NCBI RefSeq assembly: GCF_001553625.1
Contig: NZ_CP014230.1
Location: 1,984,001 to 2,048,000, forward strand
Direction: 5' to 3'
Length of the DNA stretch: 64,000 bases
Source of the DNA: Desulfomicrobium orale DSM 12838
Lineage (GTDB): Bacteria; Desulfobacterota; Desulfovibrionia; Desulfovibrionales; Desulfomicrobiaceae
The notes under the pieces are model-generated. The model made no database searches. It was not told the origin of the DNA and saw nothing but the letters and a program-made list of their open reading frames with translations. A program made the translations under genes and the position numbers. Below, piece after piece: positions 25,682 to 33,769 of the stretch (position 1 is the stretch's first letter; every line of letters begins with the position of its first letter).

Positions 25682-26149
25682 ATGGAGAAATACATCCTGC
25701 GCAAGGCGGCCATCGCCGATGTCAAATCCATCCACCGCCTGCTCATGGACTGCGCGGGCAAACGGCTGCTGCTGCCGCGTTCCTTCAACGAGCTGTACTC
25801 CCATCTCCGGGACTTCGTGGTGGCCGAAGAGCCGGAAACCGGACGGGTGGCCGGGTGCTGCGCCCTGACCATCACCTGGGAGGAACTGGCCGAAGTGCGC
25901 TCTCTGGTGGTGGCCGAAGACATTCAGGGTCTTGGCCTTGGCCGGAAACTGGTGGAGTTTTGCGTCAGCGACGCCCTGACTTTCGGTATTTACAAGGTGT
26001 TTGCCTTGACCTATCAGGTCCGGTTTTTCCGGAAGCTGGGCTTTTCCGAGGTCTCCAAGGACGTGCTGCCGCAGAAGGTCTGGGCCGACTGTCTCAAGTG
26101 CCCCCAGTTTCCGGAGTGTGATGAAGTCGCCATGATGATTGAACTGTAG
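25682..26149 (+). CDS. GNAT acetyltransferase, ArgA-like short form
   Basis: 155 residues of the GNAT fold. The acetyl-CoA pyrophosphate loop is visible as VAEDIQGLGLGRKLVEF near residues 78-94 (Q/RxxGxG/A), and a C-terminal CLKCPQFPECDE segment has three closely spaced cysteines seen in short N-acetylglutamate synthase-like proteins, which start arginine synthesis. The start at 25682 is preceded by GGGAGAAC; longer frames upstream have no ribosome site. It lies 16 bases before hpt. The family call is firm; the arginine role is inferred from resemblance. Confidence 0.78.
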   Translation: MEKYILRKAAIADVKSIHRLLMDCAGKRLLLPRSFNELYSHLRDFVVAEEPETGRVAGCCALTITWEELAEVRSLVVAEDIQGLGLGRKLVEFCVSDALTFGIYKVFALTYQVRFFRKLGFSEVSKDVLPQKVWADCLKCPQFPECDEVAMMIEL

Positions 26150-26164
26150 GCGGCGGAGGAAAAA

Positions 26165-26686
26165 ATGGAATTCGTGCAGCTTTTCGACCGGGAACGGATC
26201 GAGACCCGGGTCCGCGAACTGGGCCGGGAGATTTCCGCGCATTACGGGGACGAGCCGCTGGTCTGCGTCTGTGTTCTGAAAGGAGCCTATGTCTTCTTCG
26301 CCGATCTGATGCGGGCTCTCAGCATCCATCCCGTCGTGGATTTTGTCCGTTTGTCCAGCTATGCGGACCAGACTTCCAGGTCGCGGATGATCTTCTCCAA
26401 GGATCTGGAAGTCGATATCAGGGACAAGCATGTGCTGGTGGTGGAAGATGTCGTGGACACGGGCCACTCCATCCAGTTTCTGCTGAAAGTGCTGGAAGCG
26501 CGCCATCCCCGTTCCGTCAAGGTCGCGGCCATGATCGACAAAGCCGAGCGGCGCGAGGTGGATGTCGCCGTGCACTTTTCGGGTTTTCCTCTGGAAGAGG
26601 GATATATCGTCGGTTACGGGCTTGACTATGCCGAACAATACAGGGAACTAGACGGTATCTACGAACTGCGGTTTCCGCAGGCCTGA
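26165..26686 (+). CDS. hpt: Hypoxanthine phosphoribosyltransferase
   Basis: 173 residues, typical for Hpt. It converts hypoxanthine (and perhaps guanine) plus PRPP to the nucleotide. The PRPP motif VLVVEDVVDTGHS lies near residues 92-104; a VLKGAYVFFADLMR loop near 37-50 and the C-terminal PLEEGYIVGYGLDYAEQYR block are family features. It starts 15 bases after the acetyltransferase, with GGAGGAAAAA before the ATG. Together with adenine deaminase at 3268 it completes an adenine-to-IMP salvage route. Confidence 0.95.
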   Translation: MEFVQLFDRERIETRVRELGREISAHYGDEPLVCVCVLKGAYVFFADLMRALSIHPVVDFVRLSSYADQTSRSRMIFSKDLEVDIRDKHVLVVEDVVDTGHSIQFLLKVLEARHPRSVKVAAMIDKAERREVDVAVHFSGFPLEEGYIVGYGLDYAEQYRELDGIYELRFPQA

Positions 26687-26723
26687 GAGCCTGAAAATTA
26701 CGATTGCGAACTCGAGGACATTT

Positions 26724-27629
26724 ATGCTCGTCCAATGCCCCGAATGCAGCACAAAATACGATCTGGATGAAGACAAGCTGGATCACGGCGGGACCAAAGT
26801 CCGCTGCAAGCGATGTCAGCATGTGTTCACCGCCTTCCGGCCCATGTCTTCCGCGGATATTCTTCTGGATGATCCGGTCCCCGTGCCGGAGTCGCACGCT
26901 CCTTCGGATCCGGATTCCGCCCAAGGCGAGGAACTGGAACTGGAGCGTCTGCTCTCCAAGGCACGGGAACGGCAGGCCGCTGCCGCAGGCCAGGAAGACA
27001 AGGTTGGCAAGGAAGAGATGATCGCGGATTTGCAGGGTGCGTTTCAGCCGCCTCTGTTGGGTCAGGACAGCGGCGAGACCGCCGCGAAACCCAAATCCAA
27101 GGCGCCCCTTTTTGTGCTGCTGGTCCTGCTGGCAATTCTGTGCGCGCTTCTGGCCGGAGTGTATTTTCTGAAACCCGAACTGCTCGGGCTGCCAAGCCGG
27201 GGCGCGGAGCCGCCCGCCCGTCCCGAGGCCGGAGCCGTGGAGGGCGCGGCTCAGATCGCTCTGGAAAACGTACGCCAGTATTTTGTGCCCAACGAGAAGG
27301 AAGGCCAGCTGTTCATCATCGAAGGCAAGGCCGTGAACAACTTTCCCGAGCCCAGAGAGCTGATCCGGCTCAAGGCCACTCTCTACGACCGGCAGGGCGG
27401 AGCCGTGACCTCGCAGGAATTTACGTGCGGCAATGTGGTCACTTTGTACCAGCTTCAGGTTTCCGCCCGTAAAAACATCGAGGAGGAGCTCTCGGCCAAG
27501 GTCGGCATCCTCGCTCACAACACCAACGTACAGCCCGGCGCTTCGGTGCCCTTCATGGTGGTTTTTTTCGGAACTCCCGATTCCGTGGAGGAATTCGGAC
27601 TGGAAGTGATACAGTCCAGCGCTCCGTAG
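26724..27629 (+). CDS. Zinc-ribbon and DUF3426 membrane protein
   Basis: 301 residues. An N-terminal MJ0042-type zinc ribbon carries CPEC (7-10) and CKRC (31-34); residues about 125-147 form a single transmembrane helix (PLFVLLVLLAILCALLAGVY); residues 165-300 match DUF3426, a probable extracytoplasmic beta domain with AVNNFPEPRELIRLKATL and GNVVTLYQLQV. The middle region is acidic and low complexity. Such proteins are common in Delta-proteobacteria and of unknown role; the topology suggests sensing or linking across the inner membrane. A terminator follows. Confidence 0.82.
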   Translation: MLVQCPECSTKYDLDEDKLDHGGTKVRCKRCQHVFTAFRPMSSADILLDDPVPVPESHAPSDPDSAQGEELELERLLSKARERQAAAAGQEDKVGKEEMIADLQGAFQPPLLGQDSGETAAKPKSKAPLFVLLVLLAILCALLAGVYFLKPELLGLPSRGAEPPARPEAGAVEGAAQIALENVRQYFVPNEKEGQLFIIEGKAVNNFPEPRELIRLKATLYDRQGGAVTSQEFTCGNVVTLYQLQVSARKNIEEELSAKVGILAHNTNVQPGASVPFMVVFFGTPDSVEEFGLEVIQSSAP

Positions 27630-27657
27630 TGCGGTTGGTTCGGGGGCATGTTGTCGG

Positions 27658-27682
27658 AAGGCGGGGATACCTGCCTTTTTTT
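27658..27682 (+). terminator. Rho-independent terminator after the DUF3426 gene
   Basis: Stem AAGGCGGG (27658-27665) with CCTGCCTT (27670-27677), one G-U pair, loop of four, and a seven-T run ending at 27682. It separates this gene from radA. Confidence 0.8.
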
Positions 27683-27846
27683 GTCTGGAATTTTCTCCGA
27701 AGGGAGGTCTTCCGGTTCTACCGGATGTGTTTTGCGCTCTGGAGGTCTCCGGATGGAAAAGCGCATGTTTCTCCGGCCGGGGCGTCCTTTTCCCGGCGTG
27801 TCCGCACTGCTGAAGTTTTTCATTCGGAAAGAAACGGGATGTGAAC

Positions 27847-29175
27847 ATGAAAATCAAGTCCGTCTATGTCTGCTCGGCTTGCGGGGCCACGGCCCCGCGC
27901 TGGCAGGGACAGTGCTCCAAATGTCTGGCCTGGAACACTCTGGAGGCTGCCGCCGCTGATCCTGTCCCGCAGGGCGGGGTATCGAACCGTCCCGTGGATC
28001 TGCGCAGCGTCGAGTTCGGTCCCGAAGGGCGCGTCAGTTCCGGGCTTTCCGGTCTGGACGGAGTACTGGGCGACGGTTTCGTGCCGGGCGGAGTGATTTT
28101 GCTGGGTGGCGAGCCGGGCATCGGCAAGTCCACGCTGCTGTTGCAGGTGGCCGCGTCCATGGAAGGCTCCGGCCGGTCGGTGATCTATGTGTCCGGCGAG
28201 GAATCCCTGTCCCAGATTCGCGGCCGGGCCGAGCGCCTGGGGATGCTCTCCGGCGGCGTGACGGCCATGGCCACCAATCAGGCGGAAGACATATTGGCCT
28301 GCATGGAGGCCCACCCGGCGCTGATTGTGGTGGATTCGGTGCAGACCATGATTTCGGGCCGGACCGAGGGGCTGCCCGGTTCCGTTTCCCAGGTGCGGGC
28401 CGTGGCCACGGCGCTGGTGGAGCGGGCCAAGCAGACGGGCGTGACGGTCATTCTGGTGGGCCATGTGACCAAGGACGGCCAGATCGCCGGCCCGAAGCTT
28501 CTGGAGCACATGGTGGACACGGTGCTCTATCTGGAAGGCGACAAGGAGCATCTGTTCCGCATTCTGCGTGTGGTCAAGAACCGCTTCGGACCGTCCAACG
28601 AAATCCTGCTGTTCGAGATGAAAGAGCGGGGCATGCGGATCATCGAGGATCCGTCCACGTTTTTTTTGCAGGCGCGGGACACGGCCCTTTCGGGCACCGC
28701 GCTGGTCATGTCCATGGAATCCCAGCGTCCATTCGTGGTGGAAGTTCAGGCCCTGGTCACGCGCACCTTTCTGGCTTTTCCCCGGCGCACGGCCCTGGGT
28801 TTTGACGCCAATCGCCTGCATCTGCTGATCGCGGTCATGGAGAAGCGGCTGCAGATCAATCTGGGCCAGATGGACGTGTACGCCAAGGTGGGCGGCGGGC
28901 TGCGCATGAAGGATCCGGGTCTGGACCTGGGCATTGTGGCCGCCATTCTCTCGTCCCTGTACGACCGTCCCCTGCCCGAGGGAGCGGTGTTCTGGGGGGA
29001 GGTGGATTTGAACGGCCAGATTCGCCCTGTCTCGGGACATGAGGCCAGAGAGCGGCAGGCGGCCAATCTGGGCTACGCGCCCCTCGTGCATCCTCGCGGC
29101 GGGGACAGGAGCGCCGGATGGAGCAGGCTCGCCGATGTGAAGACCATGCTGTTCGAGCAGGGCGGCCGGTCGTAG
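27847..29175 (+). CDS. radA: DNA repair protein RadA
   Basis: 443 residues. RadA (Sms) is a RecA-like branch-migration helicase. Order: N-terminal C4 zinc finger (CSACG and CSKC, residues 8-25), RecA-like core with Walker A GGEPGIGKSTLL near residue 88 and the family-specific KNRFGPSNE near 242, then a Lon-protease-like C-terminal domain (about 270-430). All elements are intact. The ATG at 27847 gives the standard MKIKSVYVCSACG start; a GTG two codons earlier is possible. Confidence 0.96.
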   Translation: MKIKSVYVCSACGATAPRWQGQCSKCLAWNTLEAAAADPVPQGGVSNRPVDLRSVEFGPEGRVSSGLSGLDGVLGDGFVPGGVILLGGEPGIGKSTLLLQVAASMEGSGRSVIYVSGEESLSQIRGRAERLGMLSGGVTAMATNQAEDILACMEAHPALIVVDSVQTMISGRTEGLPGSVSQVRAVATALVERAKQTGVTVILVGHVTKDGQIAGPKLLEHMVDTVLYLEGDKEHLFRILRVVKNRFGPSNEILLFEMKERGMRIIEDPSTFFLQARDTALSGTALVMSMESQRPFVVEVQALVTRTFLAFPRRTALGFDANRLHLLIAVMEKRLQINLGQMDVYAKVGGGLRMKDPGLDLGIVAAILSSLYDRPLPEGAVFWGEVDLNGQIRPVSGHEARERQAANLGYAPLVHPRGGDRSAGWSRLADVKTMLFEQGGRS

Positions 29176-29190
29176 AGCAGCCTACGGACG

Positions 29191-29290
29191 AAATGAGTCA
29201 ACTGTTCCGCGAGGATTTGTCTGCGGCTCCCCGCCATGAAATGCGGTCAGGCGGGCTTTGCCGGCATCTCAATCGCCCAACCACTCTAAA
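29191..29290 (+). repeat. Intergenic repeat copy A
   Basis: About 100 bases downstream of radA that align with 30760-30869. Over the first 75 positions 56 match with one gap (about 75%), mostly transitions differing; both copies end in CTCTAAA. Conserved blocks include AGGATTTG and CGCCAYGAAATG. The element ends 50 bases before the Fe-S gene's stop codon. Its nature is unknown. Confidence 0.6.
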
Positions 29291-29340
29291 CGATAAATCC
29301 GGTGTCCGGCTGGCCTGAGGAGATGGTTTCCGGAGAGGGG

Positions 29341-30120
29341 CTACATCTTTCCGCCGTGGAAGTGCGCCAGCCCCGGTGATACCAGCCCCGGCAGGACGGA
29401 CAGGGGCATCTTTTCCTCCACACTGCGCCCGTCTCTGCCCAGAATGCGCCGCGTGCAGGGAATGTCCTTGCCGCTTCTGTCCAGAGCCCGCGCCACGATA
29501 CGGGACATGCCTGAGCAGCAGGGCACTTCCATTTCCAGCACCGTGATGGATCTGATGCGGGCCTGGGCGAAAATCTGGGCCAGGCGTTCCACGTACTCTT
29601 CGGCGTTGTCGAACTTGGGGCAGCCGAGCATGAGCACCCGGCCGTCCAGAAATCTGGAATGGAAGTCCGGGCTTGCGGCGGGGCAGCAGTCTCCGGCGAT
29701 GATCAGGTCCGCGTTGTCCAGAAAGGGAGCGTGCGGCGGCACCAGACGGATTTTGATCGGCCAGTGGGACAGAGACGATCCGGTTTCTCCGGGTGCGGCC
29801 GCAAGGGGAGCGGGGGCCATCCGCAATATGGCGGCGGACGGGCATCCGGCTGGTTTCGCCGGGGCGTCCTCCATGTTTCTGGTCTTGCGGACATGTTCCA
29901 GGGCGGCTTCCTCGTCGAACTCTTCGGCTTCGCGCTCGATGATGCGCAGAGCCCCTTCCGGACAATGGCCGAGGCAGGCCCCCAGGCCGTCACAGAACAT
30001 ATCCCGCACGATTTTGGCCTTACCGTCCACGATAGCCAGCGCGCCCTCGGCGCAGCCGGGAATGCACAGCCCGCAGCCGGTGCATTTTTCTTCGTCTATC
30101 TCGATGATTTTGCGCTTCAT
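29341..30120 (-). CDS. Dicluster 4Fe-4S ferredoxin-domain protein
   Basis: 259 residues. Two 4Fe-4S clusters are predicted in residues 1-60: CTGCGLCIPGC and CDGLGACLGHC, both followed by proline or alanine as in bacterial ferredoxins (the first last-cysteine is followed by A, the second by P). The C-terminal two thirds contains several further cysteines (GDCCPAASPDF, LGCPKFDN, PCCSGM) and resembles uncharacterised cytoplasmic Fe-S proteins frequent in sulfate reducers. No signal peptide. Likely an electron-transfer adaptor; the partner is unknown. It is convergent with radA. Confidence 0.82.
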   Translation of the reverse strand: MKRKIIEIDEEKCTGCGLCIPGCAEGALAIVDGKAKIVRDMFCDGLGACLGHCPEGALRIIEREAEEFDEEAALEHVRKTRNMEDAPAKPAGCPSAAILRMAPAPLAAAPGETGSSLSHWPIKIRLVPPHAPFLDNADLIIAGDCCPAASPDFHSRFLDGRVLMLGCPKFDNAEEYVERLAQIFAQARIRSITVLEMEVPCCSGMSRIVARALDRSGKDIPCTRRILGRDGRSVEEKMPLSVLPGLVSPGLAHFHGGKM

Positions 30121-30203
30121 GATGATTCCTCCGGTGTGTGGTTCGATGCCTGTCTACGGCCACGGCGGGAGGGGCGCTTTGAGGCAGGTCAAAAAAGCGG
30201 CAT

Positions 30204-30230
30204 AAAAAATCCCGCGCAAGGAGCGGGATT
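30204..30230 (-). terminator. Rho-independent terminator of the gene at 30257-30718
   Basis: Stem AATCCCGC (30208-30215) with GCGGGATT (30223-30230); on the minus strand the stem is followed by a T-run (complement of 30204-30209). It is 27 bases after the stop. Confidence 0.85.
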
Positions 30231-30256
30231 GGGGTTCGTCTTTGCGGGACTTCGCC

Positions 30257-30718
30257 TCATTCTTCCAGGGGAGCTTTGGGCGCGGCCGGTTTCGCGGGCG
30301 TCTTGCGGGTCAGGCGGTCCTGCAGCTTCTGCGCGGCCAGACGGGTTTCTCCGGGTGCGGCCAGGAAAAACATTTCCCCCTTGGGAGAGAACCAGTGCCA
30401 TCCTTCGGGCTTGGTCAGCAGCATGGCTCCTTTTTTCTCCAGGTATTCCAGATCCCTTCCCTCTTCCGCCGCGCCAAGCAGCAGATTCTGCAGGTTTTCC
30501 GTTTCCAGTACTATGGACGCGGTGCGGAAAAGCTCAAACGCGCCGTGGGAAATATCCATGAGCAGCCCCTGATCCGGCGCTTTTTTGGCCGTAAGCGTTT
30601 TTTCCAGTTCCTGCAGATCCTTTTTCAGATCCTTCAGTTCGGCCATGGCCATGTCCCGGGCCATGTCGCCTTGTTCCCTGAGGCTTTTGGAGAGTTGGTT
30701 TTGCAGCGCCTTGCTCAT
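30257..30718 (-). CDS. Unknown small protein with N-terminal coiled coil
   Basis: 153 residues, not recognised. Residues 1-45 are predicted helical with heptads (SKSLREQGDMARDMAMAELK, KDLQELEKTL); the remainder has a GWHWFSPKGEMFFLA block and an alanine/proline/lysine-rich tail. No signal peptide or membrane segment. I start it at the ATG at 30718; a longer frame upstream would run through the intergenic repeat B and is rejected. It is followed by its own terminator, so it is monocistronic. Confidence 0.7.
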   Translation of the reverse strand: MSKALQNQLSKSLREQGDMARDMAMAELKDLKKDLQELEKTLTAKKAPDQGLLMDISHGAFELFRTASIVLETENLQNLLLGAAEEGRDLEYLEKKGAMLLTKPEGWHWFSPKGEMFFLAAPGETRLAAQKLQDRLTRKTPAKPAAPKAPLEE

Positions 30719-30759
30719 GATGGCTCCGGTGCGGGCGGGTTGGGGGGAGTTCACGAATA

Positions 30760-30869
30760 AAATGAATTGACCGTTCTGCAAGGATTTGCCCGTAAATCCT
30801 CGCCACGAAATGTGGGCTGCGGGCCTTGCCGGCCCTGAAACGAGCATTTTCGGTGGCAAATGCTCTAAA
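30760..30869 (+). repeat. Intergenic repeat copy B
   Basis: Second copy of the element described at 29191-29290, same orientation, with about ten extra bases before the shared CTCTAAA end. It lies between the unknown gene at 30257 and the ABC ATPase gene, and its last bases overlap that gene's stop codon. Confidence 0.6.
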
Positions 30870-31608
30870 GAATCTGGCTCAGAAACTCTTTGGTCCGCTC
30901 GTGGGCGGGGGCGGTGAAAAAGTGGTTGGGAGTGCCTTCCTCCAGAATCCGGCCCTTGTCCATGAACAGCACCCGGTCCGCCACCTCGCGGGCGAATCCC
31001 ATCTCGTGGGTGACCACGACCATGGTCATGCCCTCGCGGGCCAGGGTTTTCATGACGTCCAGTACCTCGCCCACCATCTCCGGATCCAGGGCCGACGTGG
31101 GTTCGTCAAAGAGCATGATCTTCGGGTCCATGGCCAGGGAACGGGCGATGGCCACACGCTGCTGCTGCCCGCCGGAGAGCTGGTCCGGCCGGGAAGCGAA
31201 CTTGTCGGCGATACCCACTTTCTTGAGCAGGGCCATGCCCTTGGCCTCGGCTTCGCGTCGGGATCTGCCGCGCACTGTCATCTGGGCCATGGTCAGATTG
31301 TCCAGCACGGTCTTGTGCGGAAAGAGGTTGAAGGACTGAAAGACCATGCCCACTTCGGCGCGGATGGCGTTGATGTCGCATCCGGGGTCGAGGATGTCCA
31401 CGCCGTCGATGACGATCTGTCCCGCGTCGGCGTATTCCAGACGGTTCAGGCAGCGCAGAAAGGTGGACTTTCCGGAGCCCGAGGGGCCGATGATGACCAC
31501 CACCTCGCCCGGTGAGACCGCGCAGGAAACCTGATTCAGTGCCAGCAGCGGCTCCGGGATATGGAAGCGTTTTTCGATCTGGCGGACGTCTATGATAGGG
31601 TCGTTCAT
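30865..31608 (-). CDS. Polar amino acid ABC transporter ATP-binding protein
   Basis: 247 residues of the GlnQ/HisP type. Walker [11 protein letters not shown] near residue 40, ABC signature [16 protein letters not shown] near 147, Walker B IMLFDEP near 166 and the switch histidine in [10 protein letters not shown] are all present. It energises import by the permease and binding protein encoded just upstream on the same strand; the gap to the permease is eight bases. A tail of intergenic repeat B overlaps the stop codon. Confidence 0.95.
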   Translation of the reverse strand: MNDPIIDVRQIEKRFHIPEPLLALNQVSCAVSPGEVVVIIGPSGSGKSTFLRCLNRLEYADAGQIVIDGVDILDPGCDINAIRAEVGMVFQSFNLFPHKTVLDNLTMAQMTVRGRSRREAEAKGMALLKKVGIADKFASRPDQLSGGQQQRVAIARSLAMDPKIMLFDEPTSALDPEMVGEVLDVMKTLAREGMTMVVVTHEMGFAREVADRVLFMDKGRILEEGTPNHFFTAPAHERTKEFLSQIL

Positions 31609-31616
31609 GGCTATGC

Positions 31617-32621
31617 TCAGATGGCCTTGCGTTCGAGGTACTGCACGAACATGGACAGGGTGAAAGTCAGGACGAGATACAAAATGGCGCACACGATCCA
31701 GATTTCGAAGGGCTGGAGCGACGAGGTGACCACTTCGCGGGAAGCCTTGGTCAGTTCGCGGATGGAAATGACCCCAAGCAGGGACGAGTCCTTGACCAGG
31801 CTGATGAACTGACCGGCCAGAGGCGGCAGAATCCGGCGGAAAGCCTGAGGCAGGATGACCTTGCGCATGGCCTGGGCATAGGTCAGGCCTAGGGAGCGGG
31901 CGGCCTCCATCTGCCCGCGGTGCACGGACTGGATGCCTGCGCGCACGATTTCCGCCGTGTAGGCGCCGGTGAAGATGGCCAGCGCCAGCACGCCGAACCA
32001 CAAGGGGGAAATCTGCGCGAGACCGTATTGGGAGAGCATGGCGTTGATGACCGTGCCGCCCACGAAATACCACAGGAAAATCTGGACCAGAAGCGGGGAG
32101 CCCCGGATGAGCTCGATATAGGCGATGGCTCCCCAGCGCAGGGCCGGGTTTTCGGAAATGCGGGCCAGACCCGTGAACAGGCCGAGCACGATACCCAGAA
32201 CGATGGCCAGGGCGCTGACCTCGAGCGTCAGCAGCAGGCCCTCCACTAGGATGCCGGCCTTGTGACGGGAAAAGGAGCCGAGCACGTCACCCGGATAGAC
32301 GTAGTCGCCCTCGGCCAGCAGCAGGGAAGAGGCGGGCACATCGTGGCTTTCCTCGCCGTCCGCGCCCCGGATGAGCACTCGGGATTCCTGGCCGAGGGGA
32401 GTGATCTGGACAATTTCCCCTTCCGTTTCGGCCCGGATTTCCGTCTTTTCCTCATAGAGGAAGTATTGCGGCACCCGGTTCCAGCGCCACGTATATTCGA
32501 CTTTTTTGGTGGAAAAATAGAGCAGGCTGACCAGGCCCAGAGCCCCCAGAAAAAAAACGCCCGTCCAGACCCGGAAGTAAGCTTTGCTTTTGGGCCGGTC
32601 GAGTCCCGCGTATGTGGCCAT
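31617..32621 (-). CDS. Polar amino acid ABC transporter permease with periplasmic insertion
   Basis: 334 residues, about 110 longer than usual HisM/GlnP permeases. A first transmembrane helix (residues 18-36) is followed by about 80 polar residues ([15 protein letters not shown], then a beta-rich segment with [18 protein letters not shown] and [10 protein letters not shown]) before the normal five-helix core that starts near residue 120. The EAA loop is seen as [20 protein letters not shown] near 245. The insert lies on the periplasmic side if the first helix crosses from the cytoplasm. Likely substrate: arginine or another basic or polar amino acid. Confidence 0.9.
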   Translation of the reverse strand: MATYAGLDRPKSKAYFRVWTGVFFLGALGLVSLLYFSTKKVEYTWRWNRVPQYFLYEEKTEIRAETEGEIVQITPLGQESRVLIRGADGEESHDVPASSLLLAEGDYVYPGDVLGSFSRHKAGILVEGLLLTLEVSALAIVLGIVLGLFTGLARISENPALRWGAIAYIELIRGSPLLVQIFLWYFVGGTVINAMLSQYGLAQISPLWFGVLALAIFTGAYTAEIVRAGIQSVHRGQMEAARSLGLTYAQAMRKVILPQAFRRILPPLAGQFISLVKDSSLLGVISIRELTKASREVVTSSLQPFEIWIVCAILYLVLTFTLSMFVQYLERKAI

Positions 32622-32694
32622 TGTATATCCGGTATGTTCTTGATGATGAGCCGGGAATCCGGATCCGGCCGGATTCCCGCTGTGTTCCGTCAGC

Positions 32695-33513
32695 CTACTG
32701 CACGTCCTTCAGCCATTCCGTGCTCTTGATCCACTTGGTGTAGATGCGCTCGTAACGGCCGTCTTCCTTGATCTGGTACAGGAAGTTGTCCAGCCAGTTC
32801 AGGAAGTCGGGATCGCCCTTCCTGATGCCGAAGCCTAAGGGCTCGTAGGTGAAGGGCTTGTCCAGCAGCACCAGATTCTTGCCGCCCTGCTGGGCCATGA
32901 AGACCACGCAGAAGGGCAGGTCGTACACGAAGGCGTCGCCCTGGCCGTTGACCACTTCCATGGCCCCGTCGGGTTCCTTCTCGAAGCTCTTGTACTGGGC
33001 CTTGGGGATCATGCGTTTGACGGCCTGCTCGCCGGTGGTGCCGATGCGGGAGACGACCACGTATTTGGGGTCGTTCAGGTCTTTGTAGGAAGTGATTTTG
33101 CCTTCGTGCTTCTTGCTGAGCAGAATGGCCTGCCCCGCGACGATGTACGGCCCGGCGAAGTTGATCTGCAGGTTGCGTTCCTGGTTGATGGTTATGCCGC
33201 TGATGATGATGTCGAATTTGTCGGCCATGAGGGCCGGAATGATGCCGTCGTAGTCCGTGTTGACGATTTTCAGCTTCACGCCCATGGCTTTGGCCATTTC
33301 CTTGGCCAGATCGACGTCGAAACCGACGATGTTGCCTTTCTTGTCCGTCATTTCGAAGGGCATGTACCCGGGATCGAGGCCCACACGAAGCTCTCCGCGC
33401 TTGAGGATGGCGTTCAGAGTGGATTTCTGGGCCAGTTCGTGGTCCGCGGCGAGGACCGGCAGGGCGCTCAGACAGAGGAAGAGAGCCGGGACGATGAGAA
33501 GCAGACGACGCAT
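32695..33513 (-). CDS. Extracellular solute-binding protein, family 3
   Basis: 272 residues. A signal peptide ending at LPVLAADHE near residue 23 precedes a family-3 binding fold with LRVGLDPGYMPFEMTDKKG, the NIVGFDVDLAKEMA signature, and the ligand loop SRIGTTGEQ whose Arg holds the amino-acid carboxylate. It delivers a polar amino acid to the permease, whose gene starts 73 bases downstream. The gene follows a 54-residue zinc-ribbon gene by 22 bases and a dimethylarginine hydrolase gene, hinting at arginine or methylarginine as the ligand. Confidence 0.93.
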   Translation of the reverse strand: MRRLLLIVPALFLCLSALPVLAADHELAQKSTLNAILKRGELRVGLDPGYMPFEMTDKKGNIVGFDVDLAKEMAKAMGVKLKIVNTDYDGIIPALMADKFDIIISGITINQERNLQINFAGPYIVAGQAILLSKKHEGKITSYKDLNDPKYVVVSRIGTTGEQAVKRMIPKAQYKSFEKEPDGAMEVVNGQGDAFVYDLPFCVVFMAQQGGKNLVLLDKPFTYEPLGFGIRKGDPDFLNWLDNFLYQIKEDGRYERIYTKWIKSTEWLKDVQ

Positions 33514-33535
33514 AGAGCCTCCTGATAGTTGAGGA

Positions 33536-33700
33536 TTAGTATTTTCCTTCGGTCAGAATTTCCTTGATGTTCATCTTCACCTTGCAGAATTCGCATTCGG
33601 GGATATCCTCCTCGGGCAGACAGACGATCTTGGTCTGCTTGCACTTGGGGCAGGCCACCTCGACGAATTCCCTCTTGTAGCGGTCCCGGAAGATTTCCAT
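33536..33700 (-). CDS. Small zinc-ribbon protein (54 residues)
   Basis: Short gene with start ATG at 33700 (GAGGTGCCAAC upstream) and TAA at 33536. The product begins MEIFRDRYKREF and holds two CxxC knuckles, CPKC (19-22) and CEFC (36-39), sufficient for one zinc. Strongly charged and cytoplasmic. It lies between ddaH (69 bases) and the binding-protein gene (22 bases) in the same direction. Function unknown; zinc-ribbon peptides of this size often bind RNA or another protein. Confidence 0.75.
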   Translation of the reverse strand: MEIFRDRYKREFVEVACPKCKQTKIVCLPEEDIPECEFCKVKMNIKEILTEGKY

Positions 33701-33769
33701 GTTGGCACCTCGCTTCGCGTATCCGGGGACGAATAGCCCGGGCGGCCGGGAAATTCAAGAAATTCGCGG

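Noticed and set aside
30719-30859. N-terminal extension of the unknown gene at 30257-30718
   Set aside because: It would translate the intergenic repeat; the ATG at 30718 is a better start.
33694-33712. Possible sigma-54 site TGGCAC near 33702
   Set aside because: The -12 half does not match TTGC with correct spacing.
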